Below, piece by piece: positions 50,315 to 58,047 of a DNA stretch of 64,000 nucleotides (positions are counted from its first letter, which is position 1; every line of letters begins with the position of its first letter). The translations under genes were made by a program, and so were the position numbers. The stretch spans positions 1 to 64,000 of the forward strand of contig NZ_JAPVQY010000022.1 in the NCBI RefSeq assembly GCF_027257875.1, in the 5' to 3' direction. The notes below the pieces were generated by a model, which was not told the DNA's origin, made no database searches, and worked only from the letters and a program-made list of their open reading frames with translations. Source of the stretch: Burkholderia sp. IMCC1007. GTDB taxonomy: Bacteria > Pseudomonadota > Gammaproteobacteria > Burkholderiales > Burkholderiaceae.

Positions 50315-51643
50315 ATGAACAAACGAATTTCCGCAGCAGTCTGGATCCTGCTCGCGATGGCGGCCGGCATCCTGATCGGCTACCTGATCTACACGCAGTT
50401 TCCGGACAAGCAGTCGGCCGCCGAGATCGCCGGCTACATCTCGCTCGTGTCCGACGTGTTCCTGCGGCTGATCAAGATGGTGATCGGCCCGCTCGTCTTC
50501 TCGACGCTCGTCGTCGGTATCGCGCACATGGGCGATGCGTCGTCGGTGGGGCGCGTGTTCGTGAAGGCGCTCGGCTGGTTCGTTACCGCGTCGCTGATCT
50601 CGCTGCTGCTCGGGCTGCTGATGGCGAACCTGCTGCGGCCCGGCGAGAACCTCGGCCTGCCGCTGCCCGACATCGGCGCGTCCGCGCATCTCGCGACGTC
50701 GAAGTTCACGCTGAAGGATTTCGTCGGCCACATGGTGCCGAAATCGTTCGCCGAGGCGATGGCGAACAACGAAATCCTGCAGATCGTCGTGTTCTCGATG
50801 TTCTTCGGCGTCGCGCTGTCGGCGCTCGGCGATCGTGGCAAGATTCTCGTCGCCGCGATCGACCAGCTCGCGCACGTGATGCTGAAGATCACCGGCTACG
50901 TGATGAAGCTCGCGCCGCTCGCGGTGCTGGCGGCAATGGCGTCGACGGTTGCGATCAACGGGCTGTCGATCCTGCTGAAGTTCGCGGTGTTCATGGGCGA
51001 CTTCTACGTGAGCCTGTTCCTGCTGTGGAGCACGCTCGTCGCCGCCGGCCTGCTGTTCCTCGGCCGCCGCGTGTTCAAGCTGCTCGCGCTGATCAAGGAA
51101 GCGTTCATGCTGTCGTTCGCGACCGCGAGCTCCGAAGCCGCGTACCCGAAGATCCTCGACGCGCTCGACCGTTTCGGCGTGCGGCGCAAGATCTCGAGCT
51201 TCGTGATGCCGATGGGCTATTCGTTCAACCTCGACGGCTCGATGATGTACTGCACGTTCGCGTCGCTGTTCATCGCGCAGGCATACGATATCCACCTGTC
51301 GCTCGGCACGCAGATCACGATGCTGCTGATCCTGATGCTGACGTCGAAGGGGATGGCCGGCGTGCCGCGCGCATCGCTCGTCGTGATCGCGGCGACGCTG
51401 CACCAGTTCGACATTCCGGAAGCCGGGCTGCTGCTGATCCTCGGCGTCGATACCTTCCTCGACATGGGGCGCTCGGCCACTAATGCGGTGGGCAACTCGA
51501 TCGCGAGCGCGGTGGTCGCGAAGTGGGAGGGCGAACTGATGTCGGAATCCGAGGCCGCGGCGCATGCCGCGCATCTCGACGCCGAACTGGAACGGCAAGG
51601 CAACGACGCAGCCTATGGCGCCGGACGGGCGACGCCGGTCTAG
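50315..51643 (+). CDS. Dicarboxylate/amino acid:cation symporter (DAACS family)
   Basis: A 442-residue importer of the GltP/DctA family. Eight helices with the substrate motifs SFATASSEAAYPKIL (HP1-region serine-rich loop), NLDGSMMYC and the tail GVDTFLDMGRSATNAVGN are visible and typical of glutamate or C4-dicarboxylate carriers. The neighbouring gamma-glutamyltransferase makes glutamate the likelier substrate. The ATG at 50315 is chosen. The stop codon TAG shares bases with the stop of the DUF3331 gene on the other strand. Confidence 0.88.
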   Translation: MNKRISAAVWILLAMAAGILIGYLIYTQFPDKQSAAEIAGYISLVSDVFLRLIKMVIGPLVFSTLVVGIAHMGDASSVGRVFVKALGWFVTASLISLLLGLLMANLLRPGENLGLPLPDIGASAHLATSKFTLKDFVGHMVPKSFAEAMANNEILQIVVFSMFFGVALSALGDRGKILVAAIDQLAHVMLKITGYVMKLAPLAVLAAMASTVAINGLSILLKFAVFMGDFYVSLFLLWSTLVAAGLLFLGRRVFKLLALIKEAFMLSFATASSEAAYPKILDALDRFGVRRKISSFVMPMGYSFNLDGSMMYCTFASLFIAQAYDIHLSLGTQITMLLILMLTSKGMAGVPRASLVVIAATLHQFDIPEAGLLLILGVDTFLDMGRSATNAVGNSIASAVVAKWEGELMSESEAAAHAAHLDAELERQGNDAAYGAGRATPV

Positions 51644-52056
51644 GCGCACGCCTGGACGGCGCACGCGTCGTCGATGCACGCGTCGTCGATGCACGCCGCG
51701 AGCACCATCGCCGCGGCATTGCCCGGCGCCGAGCCGAGCAGCTGCGGTGCGTAGACGCTGTCGCCGGGCAGGATCGGCCGCCCCGACAGCGCGCAGACGC
51801 CGCGCTTGCGCGTGGTGAACAACCGCCACTTCTGATAGCCGTAATGGCCGGTGCACGCGTCGCGCCACGAAATCATCACGGTGTCGGCCGTCGGCCGTTC
51901 GAGCACGCTGATGGTCGGCTTGCTCGTCGGGGCCCACGACGGCAACCGATCGCGCGTGATACTGCGCCGCCGCGCGCCGCCCCACGAAACGGGGGGCATG
52001 TCGAAGCTGCCGATCGCGGCAACGGTCATGAGCCAGGGCGCTGCACTGTCGTTCAT
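51640..52056 (-). CDS. DUF3331 domain-containing protein
   Basis: A 138-residue Burkholderia-type DUF3331 protein. Conserved DUF3331 elements are VLERPTADTVMISWRDACTGHYGYQKWR (middle) and GVCALSGRPILPGDSVYAP. The pair of Cys residues (CTG and CALSG) may bind metal. The C-terminal end has a repeated Cys-Ile-Asp-Asp-Ala unit. Function is unknown. The stop overlaps the symporter stop at CTAG, convergent. The start at 52056 is supported by the beginning of the domain; upstream in-frame Met positions are less likely. Confidence 0.78.
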   Translation of the reverse strand: MNDSAAPWLMTVAAIGSFDMPPVSWGGARRRSITRDRLPSWAPTSKPTISVLERPTADTVMISWRDACTGHYGYQKWRLFTTRKRGVCALSGRPILPGDSVYAPQLLGSAPGNAAAMVLAACIDDACIDDACAVQACA

Positions 52057-52100
52057 GTCTGTTTTCCTCGAAACGTTACGCGATGCCGCGACGCGCGGCA

Positions 52101-53402
52101 TCACGACAGGCGGATACGCGGCTGCACGCAGCCGTTGATCCGTTCGGCGATCCACAGCAACGTCGCCTTGGAGAATCCGTGCAGCGCCTGCTGGTGCCGC
52201 CGGTACAGCATCAGGTGGCTGAACTGCGCGAATCGCCCCTGGATGAAGCCGCCGCGAAAGAATCCGAATTGCCCGAGCGTGCCGAACGCGTCGTAGTCGC
52301 TGATCGACACGAGCGCGCCGAAATCGTGGAACGCGAATGGCGGCATCGGCTTGCCGTCGAGCCACGCGGGCAGGTGCTTCGCGAGATGCGCGGCCTGTTG
52401 CGTCGCGACCTGCGCGGTCGGCGGCAGCGGCCGTTCCTGGCCGTCGAGCTGCAGGCTCGCGCAATCGCCGATCGCGAACACGTGGTCGTCGGCCGTGGCC
52501 TGCAGCGTGGGCTGCACCAGGACCTGGTTCGCGCGATTCGTGTCGAGCCCGCCGAGCGCCTGCATGAAATCGGGTGCCTTCACACCCGCTGCCCACACCA
52601 TCAGATCCACTTCGGCATACGAACCGTTGCCGTAGTGGAAGCCGTTTGCATCGGCCGCCGTCACGCGGGTCGACGTCAGCACACGAAAGCCGATCTGCTC
52701 GAGCCGCCGCTGCGCGGACGCGGAAATCTTCGGCGGAAACGCGGCAAGGATGCGCGGGCCGCTTTCGAGCAGCGTAAGCTGCAACCGCTCGCGCACCGTC
52801 GCATCGCCGTACGCCTGCGCCACTTCGAGCAGGCGGCTCAGCTCTGCCGCCAGCTCCACGCCGGTTGCGCCCGCGCCGACGATCGCGACGCGAAACGGCT
52901 CGTCGCGCGCGATGCTGCGGACCACCCGCATCCGCAGCGCTTCGTTGAAGGTTTCGGCCTGCTGCTGGCTGTCGATGAAGTAGCAGTGCTCGCGCACGCC
53001 CGGCACGCCGAAATCGTTCGCCTGGCTGCCGAGCGCGAGGATCAGCACGTCGTATTCGATCTCGCGTGCGTCGACCACGAGCTCGCCGTCCCGCGAGCGA
53101 ATCTCGCCGAGCTGCACGCAGCGGCGCGCGCGATCGAGCCCCTTCACTTCGCCGGGCTGGTACGTATAGCCGTGATCGCGTGCATGCGCAAGGAAGATGA
53201 CCTGCTGTTGCTGCACGTCGCGCGTGCCGGCCGCGATCGTATGCAGCATCGGCTTCCAGACGTGGGTCGGGCTGCGATCGACGACGGTGATTTGCGCGCG
53301 GCCGGAGCGGCCGAGGCGTTCGCCGAGGCGGGTTGCGAGCTGCAATCCGGCGATGCCGCCGCCGACGATCACGATGCGAGTAGCGCGAGTAGGGGTTGTC
53401 AT
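52101..53402 (-). CDS. ndh: Type II NADH dehydrogenase (NDH-2)
   Basis: A 433-residue FAD-dependent NADH:quinone oxidoreductase. The FAD-binding loop VIVGGGIAGLQLATRLG is at the N-terminus, the NADH-binding loop VAIVGAGATGVELAAEL near 172-188, and the FAD contact ATADDHVFAIGDCASL near 300. NDH-2 feeds electrons to quinones without pumping protons. The C-terminal QPRIRLS tail replaces longer membrane-anchoring sequences, and membrane attachment cannot be judged. Its start lies 150 bp from the TetR gene; an inverted repeat at 53410-53423 sits right at the start. Confidence 0.87.
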   Translation of the reverse strand: MTTPTRATRIVIVGGGIAGLQLATRLGERLGRSGRAQITVVDRSPTHVWKPMLHTIAAGTRDVQQQQVIFLAHARDHGYTYQPGEVKGLDRARRCVQLGEIRSRDGELVVDAREIEYDVLILALGSQANDFGVPGVREHCYFIDSQQQAETFNEALRMRVVRSIARDEPFRVAIVGAGATGVELAAELSRLLEVAQAYGDATVRERLQLTLLESGPRILAAFPPKISASAQRRLEQIGFRVLTSTRVTAADANGFHYGNGSYAEVDLMVWAAGVKAPDFMQALGGLDTNRANQVLVQPTLQATADDHVFAIGDCASLQLDGQERPLPPTAQVATQQAAHLAKHLPAWLDGKPMPPFAFHDFGALVSISDYDAFGTLGQFGFFRGGFIQGRFAQFSHLMLYRRHQQALHGFSKATLLWIAERINGCVQPRIRLS

Positions 53403-53409
53403 GGATAAA

Positions 53410-53423
53410 TCATCATGTGATGA
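53410..53423. promoter_or_regulatory. Putative TetR operator at the ndh start
   Basis: TCATCA and TGATGA are perfect complements with a 2-base gap. It overlaps the region just upstream of the ndh start on the minus strand, within the TetR-ndh intergenic region, where a repressor could block ndh transcription. Confidence 0.5.
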
Positions 53424-53551
53424 ATAAGCTATGATCCTAGCGCCTCTCGACTTCGCGTGTCAACGCGAGCGTGGCAGGCAACCCGCGTGCGAGCATGCAA
53501 AAGCGGGGCTTGAACACAGGTATTCGATTTATTCAACGGGAGAAGAAAAAC

Positions 53552-54205
53552 GTGGCTGAAGTCACTGAGCGCGCGCCAGCGAAGCGGCGTACGCGCGGGC
53601 GGCCGCTGGCGGACGCGTCCGTCGGTCCGGACGTGATATTGCGGGCCGCGCGCCGCACGTTCGCGAAGCGCGGCTACGATGCGACGAGCGTGCGTGAAGT
53701 CGCGCGCGAGCTGGGCATCGACGCCGCGCTGATCGCGCACCATTTCGGCACGAAGGAAACGTTGTGGCTGGCCGTTGTCGAGCAGATCGCCGAGCTTGCT
53801 CAGCCGCAGTTCGACGCGTTGCGCGCGTTGCGCACGTCGTCATTGCCGCATCGCGAGCGCGTGCGGCGCGCGATCGAGCTGTGCGTCGATCACGAATTCA
53901 AGGAGCCGGACATCGGCATGTTCTTTTCGACGGCGGCGACCGAGGAGGGCGCTCGGCTTGACTGCCTGCAGCAGCGGATCGTGCGCCCGTATCACGACGC
54001 GATGTTTCCGTTGCTGGCGGAGGCCGTCGAGGCCGGCGAGATTCGCCCGGTCGATCCGACTGTGCTGTTCTTCATGATCGCGAGCGCGGTCGGCACGACG
54101 GTGTCGTACAGCCACATGATGCTGGAGTTCACGTCGCTGCCCACGCGGCAGGATGCGTTCCGCCAGGCCGTGCTCGACGTCGCGCTCAGCATCCTGCGCG
54201 CCTGA
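53552..54205 (+). CDS. TetR-family transcriptional regulator
   Basis: A 217-residue repressor. The N-terminal helix-turn-helix is at residues about 22-65 (RAARRTFAKRGYDATSVREVARELGIDAALIAHHFGTKETLW). The C-terminal ligand domain contains the DHEFKEPDIGMFFSTAATEEGARL segment. The GTG at 53552 has CGGGAGAAG upstream with correct spacing; ATGs at 53471 and 53495 are possible but give basic leader sequence. It is divergent from ndh and probably controls it, an unusual target for TetR. The stop is 10 bp from the convergent LysR stop. Confidence 0.85.
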   Translation: MAEVTERAPAKRRTRGRPLADASVGPDVILRAARRTFAKRGYDATSVREVARELGIDAALIAHHFGTKETLWLAVVEQIAELAQPQFDALRALRTSSLPHRERVRRAIELCVDHEFKEPDIGMFFSTAATEEGARLDCLQQRIVRPYHDAMFPLLAEAVEAGEIRPVDPTVLFFMIASAVGTTVSYSHMMLEFTSLPTRQDAFRQAVLDVALSILRA

Positions 54206-54215
54206 GCGCTGCGCG

Positions 54216-55139
54216 TCACTCGCGCACTCTCGTCGCCGCGACGAGCCCCAGCGTGTCGACCGCCCGCCGCGCGCTCTCGCGCAGCGCATCGACGAGTGGC
54301 GACCGCATCCGGTACGCGATTGCGAGTTCGTACGCGAGCGGGCTGCCCGCGCCCGTCAGTTCGCAGAACGTAATGCCTTGCGGCTGCATCGGCACGAACA
54401 GCCGCGGCATCAGCGCGACGCCGATGCCGCCCGCGACGAGCCCGGCCGTCGTCTGCATCTGGCGCGGCTGCTGAACCACGCGCGGCGCGAAGCCGGCCTG
54501 CGCGCAGGCGGTCACGATCAGCGCATGCATGCCGGGCCCGTGATGCGCGGCGAACAGCACCCACGGCTCGTCCGCCAGCTCGGCCAGCGCGATGCGGCGG
54601 CGGTGCGCGAGCCGGTGGCCGTCGGGCAATGCGGCGACCATCCGGTCGCGCAGCAGCGGCTCGACGTGCACGTCGCCGGCATCGGCGACCGGCAGCACGA
54701 CGAGGCCGACGTCCGTGCGGTCCTGCCGCAGCGCGAGCAGCTGCTCGGCGGTCGTGCCTTCTTCCAGCTGGAAATCGACGTCCGGATGCCGTTCCTGGAA
54801 CGCGCGCAGCATCAGCGGCAGCAGCGCGTTGACCGTGCTGTCGACGAACCGCAGCCGCAGCGTGCCGCCGAGGCCGGCGCCGGCGCGCCGCGCAACGGCC
54901 ACCGCGCGCTCGGCCTGCTCGATCGCGCGCCGCGCTTCGAGCAAGAATGCGTCGCCGGCCGGCGTGAGCGCCGCGCCGCGGTTGTCGCGTTCGAGCAGTG
55001 TGACGCCCAGCTCGTCCTCGAGCTTGCGGATCGCGGCGCTCAGCGGCGGCTGCGCCATGTGCAGGCGCGCGGCGGCGCGCCGGAAGCTCCGCGTTTCGGC
55101 GACGACAATGAATTGCCGGAACTGGCGCAGATCGATCAT
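54216..55139 (-). CDS. LysR-family transcriptional regulator
   Basis: A 307-residue LysR regulator (FRQFIVVAETRSFRRAAARLHMAQPPLSAAIRKLEDELG helix-turn-helix, residues about 7-46) with a C-terminal effector domain. The DNA-binding sequence HMAQPPLSAAIRKLE is typical of the BenM/CatR side of the family. It is divergent from the triplicated SDR leader and from the SDR gene, with a canonical LysR box right at its start. Its ligand is unknown. Confidence 0.88.
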   Translation of the reverse strand: MIDLRQFRQFIVVAETRSFRRAAARLHMAQPPLSAAIRKLEDELGVTLLERDNRGAALTPAGDAFLLEARRAIEQAERAVAVARRAGAGLGGTLRLRFVDSTVNALLPLMLRAFQERHPDVDFQLEEGTTAEQLLALRQDRTDVGLVVLPVADAGDVHVEPLLRDRMVAALPDGHRLAHRRRIALAELADEPWVLFAAHHGPGMHALIVTACAQAGFAPRVVQQPRQMQTTAGLVAGGIGVALMPRLFVPMQPQGITFCELTGAGSPLAYELAIAYRMRSPLVDALRESARRAVDTLGLVAATRVRE

Positions 55140-55141
55140 GC

Positions 55142-55158
55142 GATACCTTTGGTGTATC
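55142..55158. promoter_or_regulatory. LysR box (GATAC-N7-GTATC)
   Basis: GATAC and GTATC are perfect complements with a 7-base spacer, containing the classic ATAC-N7-GTAT T-N11-A motif (T at 55144, A at 55156). It lies 3 bp from the divergent LysR start. Confidence 0.75.
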
Positions 55159-55210
55159 AGTAGGTCACCGAATTCGTATTTTACCTATCGCAGTTCGTTG
55201 TACAGACTGC

Positions 55211-55529
55211 CAATGTCACCAATCGTTAACATTCGACGAAAGGAGGGCAGGGGATGACAGGCCGCGAACGGTGATCGTCATGGGCAGGCTGAGCGCGATC
55301 GGCTTCGTGACAATGTCACCAACCGTCAACGCTCGACGCAAGAGGGCAGATCATGACAGGCAGCGAACGGCAACGAACGGTCACCGCCGCGGGCGGGTCA
55401 GCGCGATCGGCTTCGCGACAATGTCACCAACCGTGAACACTCGAGGAAAGGAGGGCAGCACATGACAGGCAGCGAACGGCAACGCACGGCGATCGTCACG
55501 GGCGGCTCGAGCGGGATCGGCTTCGCGAT
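55211..55529 (+). repeat. Tandem triplication of the SDR leader, ribosome site and first codons
   Basis: Three copies of a 100-109 bp segment start at 55211, 55311 and 55419. Each contains CAATGTCACCAA, an AGG-rich ribosome site and ATGACAGGC, and continues to GATCGGCTTCG. The third copy is the true start of the SDR gene. The starts in copies one and two, at 55254 and 55353, run into stop codons (after 6 and about 27 codons). Confidence 0.9.
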
Positions 55530-56229
55530 CGCGAGCAGGCTGGTGGAAGACGGATATCGCGTCGCGATCGTCGGGCGCGACGCAGGAAGACTGGATGCCG
55601 CCGTCGCGCGGCTCGGCGACGCGGCGAGCGGACACGCGGCCGACCTGCGCAGGCGGCAGGACGCGACGGCGGCCGTCGCCGCGATCGTCGCGCAATGGCC
55701 GCGCATCGACGTGCTGGTCAACAACGCCGGGCTGACGGGGCGCGTCGCCGCGGACACGGACGCGGCCGATGCCGAAACCGAAACCGTGCGGGACGCCGTG
55801 CTCGACGCAAACCTGAAAAGCGCGTTCATCGCGACGATGGCCGTGTTGCCGCACCTGGCCGACCGCGCCGCGCGGATCATCAACATCGGGTCGATCGCGG
55901 CGCGAGCCGGCAGTTTGCTGCCGGGCGGCCTCGCGTATGCGGCGGCGAAAGCGGGCATCGAAGGGTTCACCGTCGCGCTCGCGCGCGAGCTCGGGCCGCG
56001 CGGCGTCACGGTCAATACGGTCGCGCCCGGTTATATCGCCGATACGCGCTTGTTCGGCGATGCGGGCGTCGCACCGGCCATTGCAGCGACGATCCGCGAG
56101 CAGACGCCGGTTGGTCGTGCCGGGCACGCGGACGATGTCGCGGATGCGGTCGCGTGGCTCGCCGGGCCGCGCGCGTCGTTCGTCACCGGCGCGACCATTG
56201 CGGTGAACGGCGGCTGGCGGGTGGGATGA
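55462..56229 (+). CDS. Short-chain dehydrogenase/reductase (SDR)
   Basis: A 255-residue classical SDR. TGGSSGIG is at residues 13-20, NNAG near 88, catalytic Ser in INIGSIAAR and YAAAK near 157-161. FabG-like C-terminus (VGRAGHADDVADAVAWLAG). The ATG at 55462 has GGAGGGCAG upstream. The promoter, leader and first codons are present in three tandem copies, and a LysR gene is divergent, with a LysR box. The substrate is unknown. Confidence 0.9.
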   Translation: MTGSERQRTAIVTGGSSGIGFAIASRLVEDGYRVAIVGRDAGRLDAAVARLGDAASGHAADLRRRQDATAAVAAIVAQWPRIDVLVNNAGLTGRVAADTDAADAETETVRDAVLDANLKSAFIATMAVLPHLADRAARIINIGSIAARAGSLLPGGLAYAAAKAGIEGFTVALARELGPRGVTVNTVAPGYIADTRLFGDAGVAPAIAATIREQTPVGRAGHADDVADAVAWLAGPRASFVTGATIAVNGGWRVG

Positions 56230-56236
56230 CACGGCA

Positions 56237-56255
56237 GGCCGGCGCCGCGCCGGCC
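56237..56255. terminator. Bidirectional hairpin between SDR and soxR
   Basis: GGCCGGC and GCCGGCC pair across a 5-base loop between two convergent gene ends. Outer bases extend the pairing imperfectly. There is no T run on either side. Confidence 0.5.
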
Positions 56256-56262
56256 GTCTGCG

Positions 56263-56739
56263 TCAGTCGAGATCGGGCGGCGCATCGCCGAGCCAGCGCC
56301 GTGCGCCGGGCCCGTTGCGGCCCGCGCGATCCTCGGGATTGGTCAGCTTGCAGCGCTTCAGCGACAGGCAGCCGCAGCCGATGCATTCGTCGAGATTGAT
56401 GTAGAGCCGCTGCAACTCCTCGATCCGGCTTGCGACGCGCTGCTTCCAGCCGCGCGACAGCCGCTGCCAGTCCTTGTTGGTCGGCGCGGCATCTTCCGGC
56501 AGGCTCACGAGCTGTTCGGCGATCTCGTCGAGCGAATAGCCGATCTTCTGCGCGAACACGATGAACGCGATCAGCCGCAGCACCGTGCGCGAATAGTGGC
56601 GATGGCTCGAACCGTTGCGATGCGACTTGATGAGCCCGCGCGTCTCGTAGAAGCGCAGCGTCGACGCCGGTACGCCGCTGCGCGCGGCCACTTCGCGGAT
56701 CGACATCAGCGGCCATTTCGGTGTTTCGTCGATACCCAT
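56263..56739 (-). CDS. soxR: SoxR redox-sensing MerR-family regulator
   Basis: A 158-residue MerR-type activator. The helix-turn-helix (MSIREVAARSGVPASTLRFYETRGLI) is at residues about 12-37. The C-terminal CIGCGCLSLKRC arrangement, C-x2-C-x-C-x5-C, binds the [2Fe-2S] cluster that senses redox-cycling drugs. It is divergent from the RND efflux operon and the soxbox lies between them. As in Pseudomonas aeruginosa, where SoxR drives mexGHI-opmD, it probably activates this pump in the presence of phenazines or similar compounds. Confidence 0.92.
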   Translation of the reverse strand: MGIDETPKWPLMSIREVAARSGVPASTLRFYETRGLIKSHRNGSSHRHYSRTVLRLIAFIVFAQKIGYSLDEIAEQLVSLPEDAAPTNKDWQRLSRGWKQRVASRIEELQRLYINLDECIGCGCLSLKRCKLTNPEDRAGRNGPGARRWLGDAPPDLD

Positions 56740-56757
56740 GATGCCCTCCGGGAAAGC

Positions 56758-56788
56758 TTGACTTCAAGTTAACTTCAACTTTTATGCT
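56758..56788 (+). promoter_or_regulatory. SoxR-type promoter with soxbox
   Basis: TTGACT at 56758-56763 and TATGCT at 56783-56788 are separated by 19 bp, the long spacer typical of MerR-family promoters. In the spacer is the perfect 10-bp palindrome AAGTTAACTT (56766-56775); the core TCAAGTTAACTT is shared with the E. coli soxS soxbox. Confidence 0.88.
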
Positions 56789-56819
56789 GCGCGACAGTTT
56801 AACCCGTCGCGAGGCACCC

Positions 56820-58034
56820 ATGCTCTCCTTAACCCTACGCAGGACGTCGCCTCTGGGTGCGGCCTGCGCTCTGCTGCTGGCGTTGTCGGGCTGTCACGAC
56901 GGCAAAGACGCATCGTCGGCCCATCCCCTTCCGGAAGTCGGGGTGACCACCGTTGCGCCGCGCACGATCCGTCTCGCGGACGAATTCAACGGACGCGTCG
57001 AAGCGGTCGATGCGGTCGAATTGCGACCGCGCGTGAGCGGCTACCTGCAGCGTGTCGCGTACAAGGAGGGCGACCTCGTTGCGCAGGGTACCGTGCTGTT
57101 CCAGATCGACCCGCGTCCATACCGGATCGCGCTCGACCGCGCGAATGCGCAGCAGCAGCGCGCACGCGCGACCGCGAGCCTCGCGAACGTGCAGCTCAAG
57201 CGCGTGCAGACGCTGATCGATGCGCATGCAACGTCCCGGGAAGAGTTCGACAACGCGCGTGCGACCGCCGAGCAGGCGCGTGCCGAGTTGCAGGCGGCCG
57301 ACACGGCCGTCGCCGACGCAAAGCTCAATCTCGGTTTCACCGAAGTACGCGCACCGATCGCGGGCCGTGTCGGCCGCGCGATTGCAACCGCCGGCAATCT
57401 CGCACGCGCCGACGACACGCTGTTGACCACCGTCGTATCGCAGGACCCGGTCTACGTGTATTTCGACTGCGACGAGCAGAGCTACCTGCGCTACAACGCG
57501 CGGCGTGCCGATCCGAAGCATCGCGCGATCGGCGCCGATCCGGTCCGTGTGGGCCTGGCGAACGAGACGGGGTTTCCGCACGCGGGCACCGTCGACTTCC
57601 TCGACAACCAGCTCGATCCGCAAACCGGTACGATCCGCGCGCGCGTGCGGCTGTCGAATGCGGATCATACGTTCACGCCGGGCCTCTATGCGCGCGTGCA
57701 GCTCGTCAGCGGTCGCGATCAGGATGCGCTGCTCGTCGACGACAAGGCCGTGCTCACCGACCAGGATCGCAAGTACGTGTACGTGATCGGCGCCGGCGAC
57801 AAGGCGCTGCGCCGCGACGTGACGATCGGGCGCGCGCTCGACGGCGAGCGGATCGTCGAGAAGGGGCTGCAGTCGGGCGACCGCGTCGTCGTCGACGGCG
57901 TGCAGCGGATCTACTATCCGGGCGCGCAGGTGAAGCCGAAGGCGCTACCCGCGCATGCGGATGCGGGCACCAGCACTCGCAGCGGCACCGGCACGCAGGC
58001 CTTGGCCGACGCCGGCGCGCCGGCCGCGCAATGA
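56820..58034 (+). CDS. RND efflux periplasmic adaptor (membrane fusion protein)
   Basis: A 404-residue adaptor lipoprotein. The signal ends in the lipobox LALSGC with the lipidated Cys at residue about 23. The core includes GRVEAVDAVELRPRVSGYLQ, a coiled-coil hairpin of about 60 residues (RANAQQQRARATASLANVQLK) and the beta-barrel segment GTIRARVRLSNADHTFTPGLYARVQL. The ATG at 56820 is preferred, since the in-frame ATG at 56784 overlaps the -10 of the promoter. It links the RND pump to the outer-membrane channel. It heads the soxR-controlled operon. Confidence 0.92.
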   Translation: MLSLTLRRTSPLGAACALLLALSGCHDGKDASSAHPLPEVGVTTVAPRTIRLADEFNGRVEAVDAVELRPRVSGYLQRVAYKEGDLVAQGTVLFQIDPRPYRIALDRANAQQQRARATASLANVQLKRVQTLIDAHATSREEFDNARATAEQARAELQAADTAVADAKLNLGFTEVRAPIAGRVGRAIATAGNLARADDTLLTTVVSQDPVYVYFDCDEQSYLRYNARRADPKHRAIGADPVRVGLANETGFPHAGTVDFLDNQLDPQTGTIRARVRLSNADHTFTPGLYARVQLVSGRDQDALLVDDKAVLTDQDRKYVYVIGAGDKALRRDVTIGRALDGERIVEKGLQSGDRVVVDGVQRIYYPGAQVKPKALPAHADAGTSTRSGTGTQALADAGAPAAQ

Positions 58035-58047
58035 CGGGAGACGCGTG

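Noticed and set aside
55254-55440. Two small genes at the first and second leader repeats
   Set aside because: The frames stop after 6 and about 27 codons and only copy the start of the SDR gene. They are decoy starts of the repeat.
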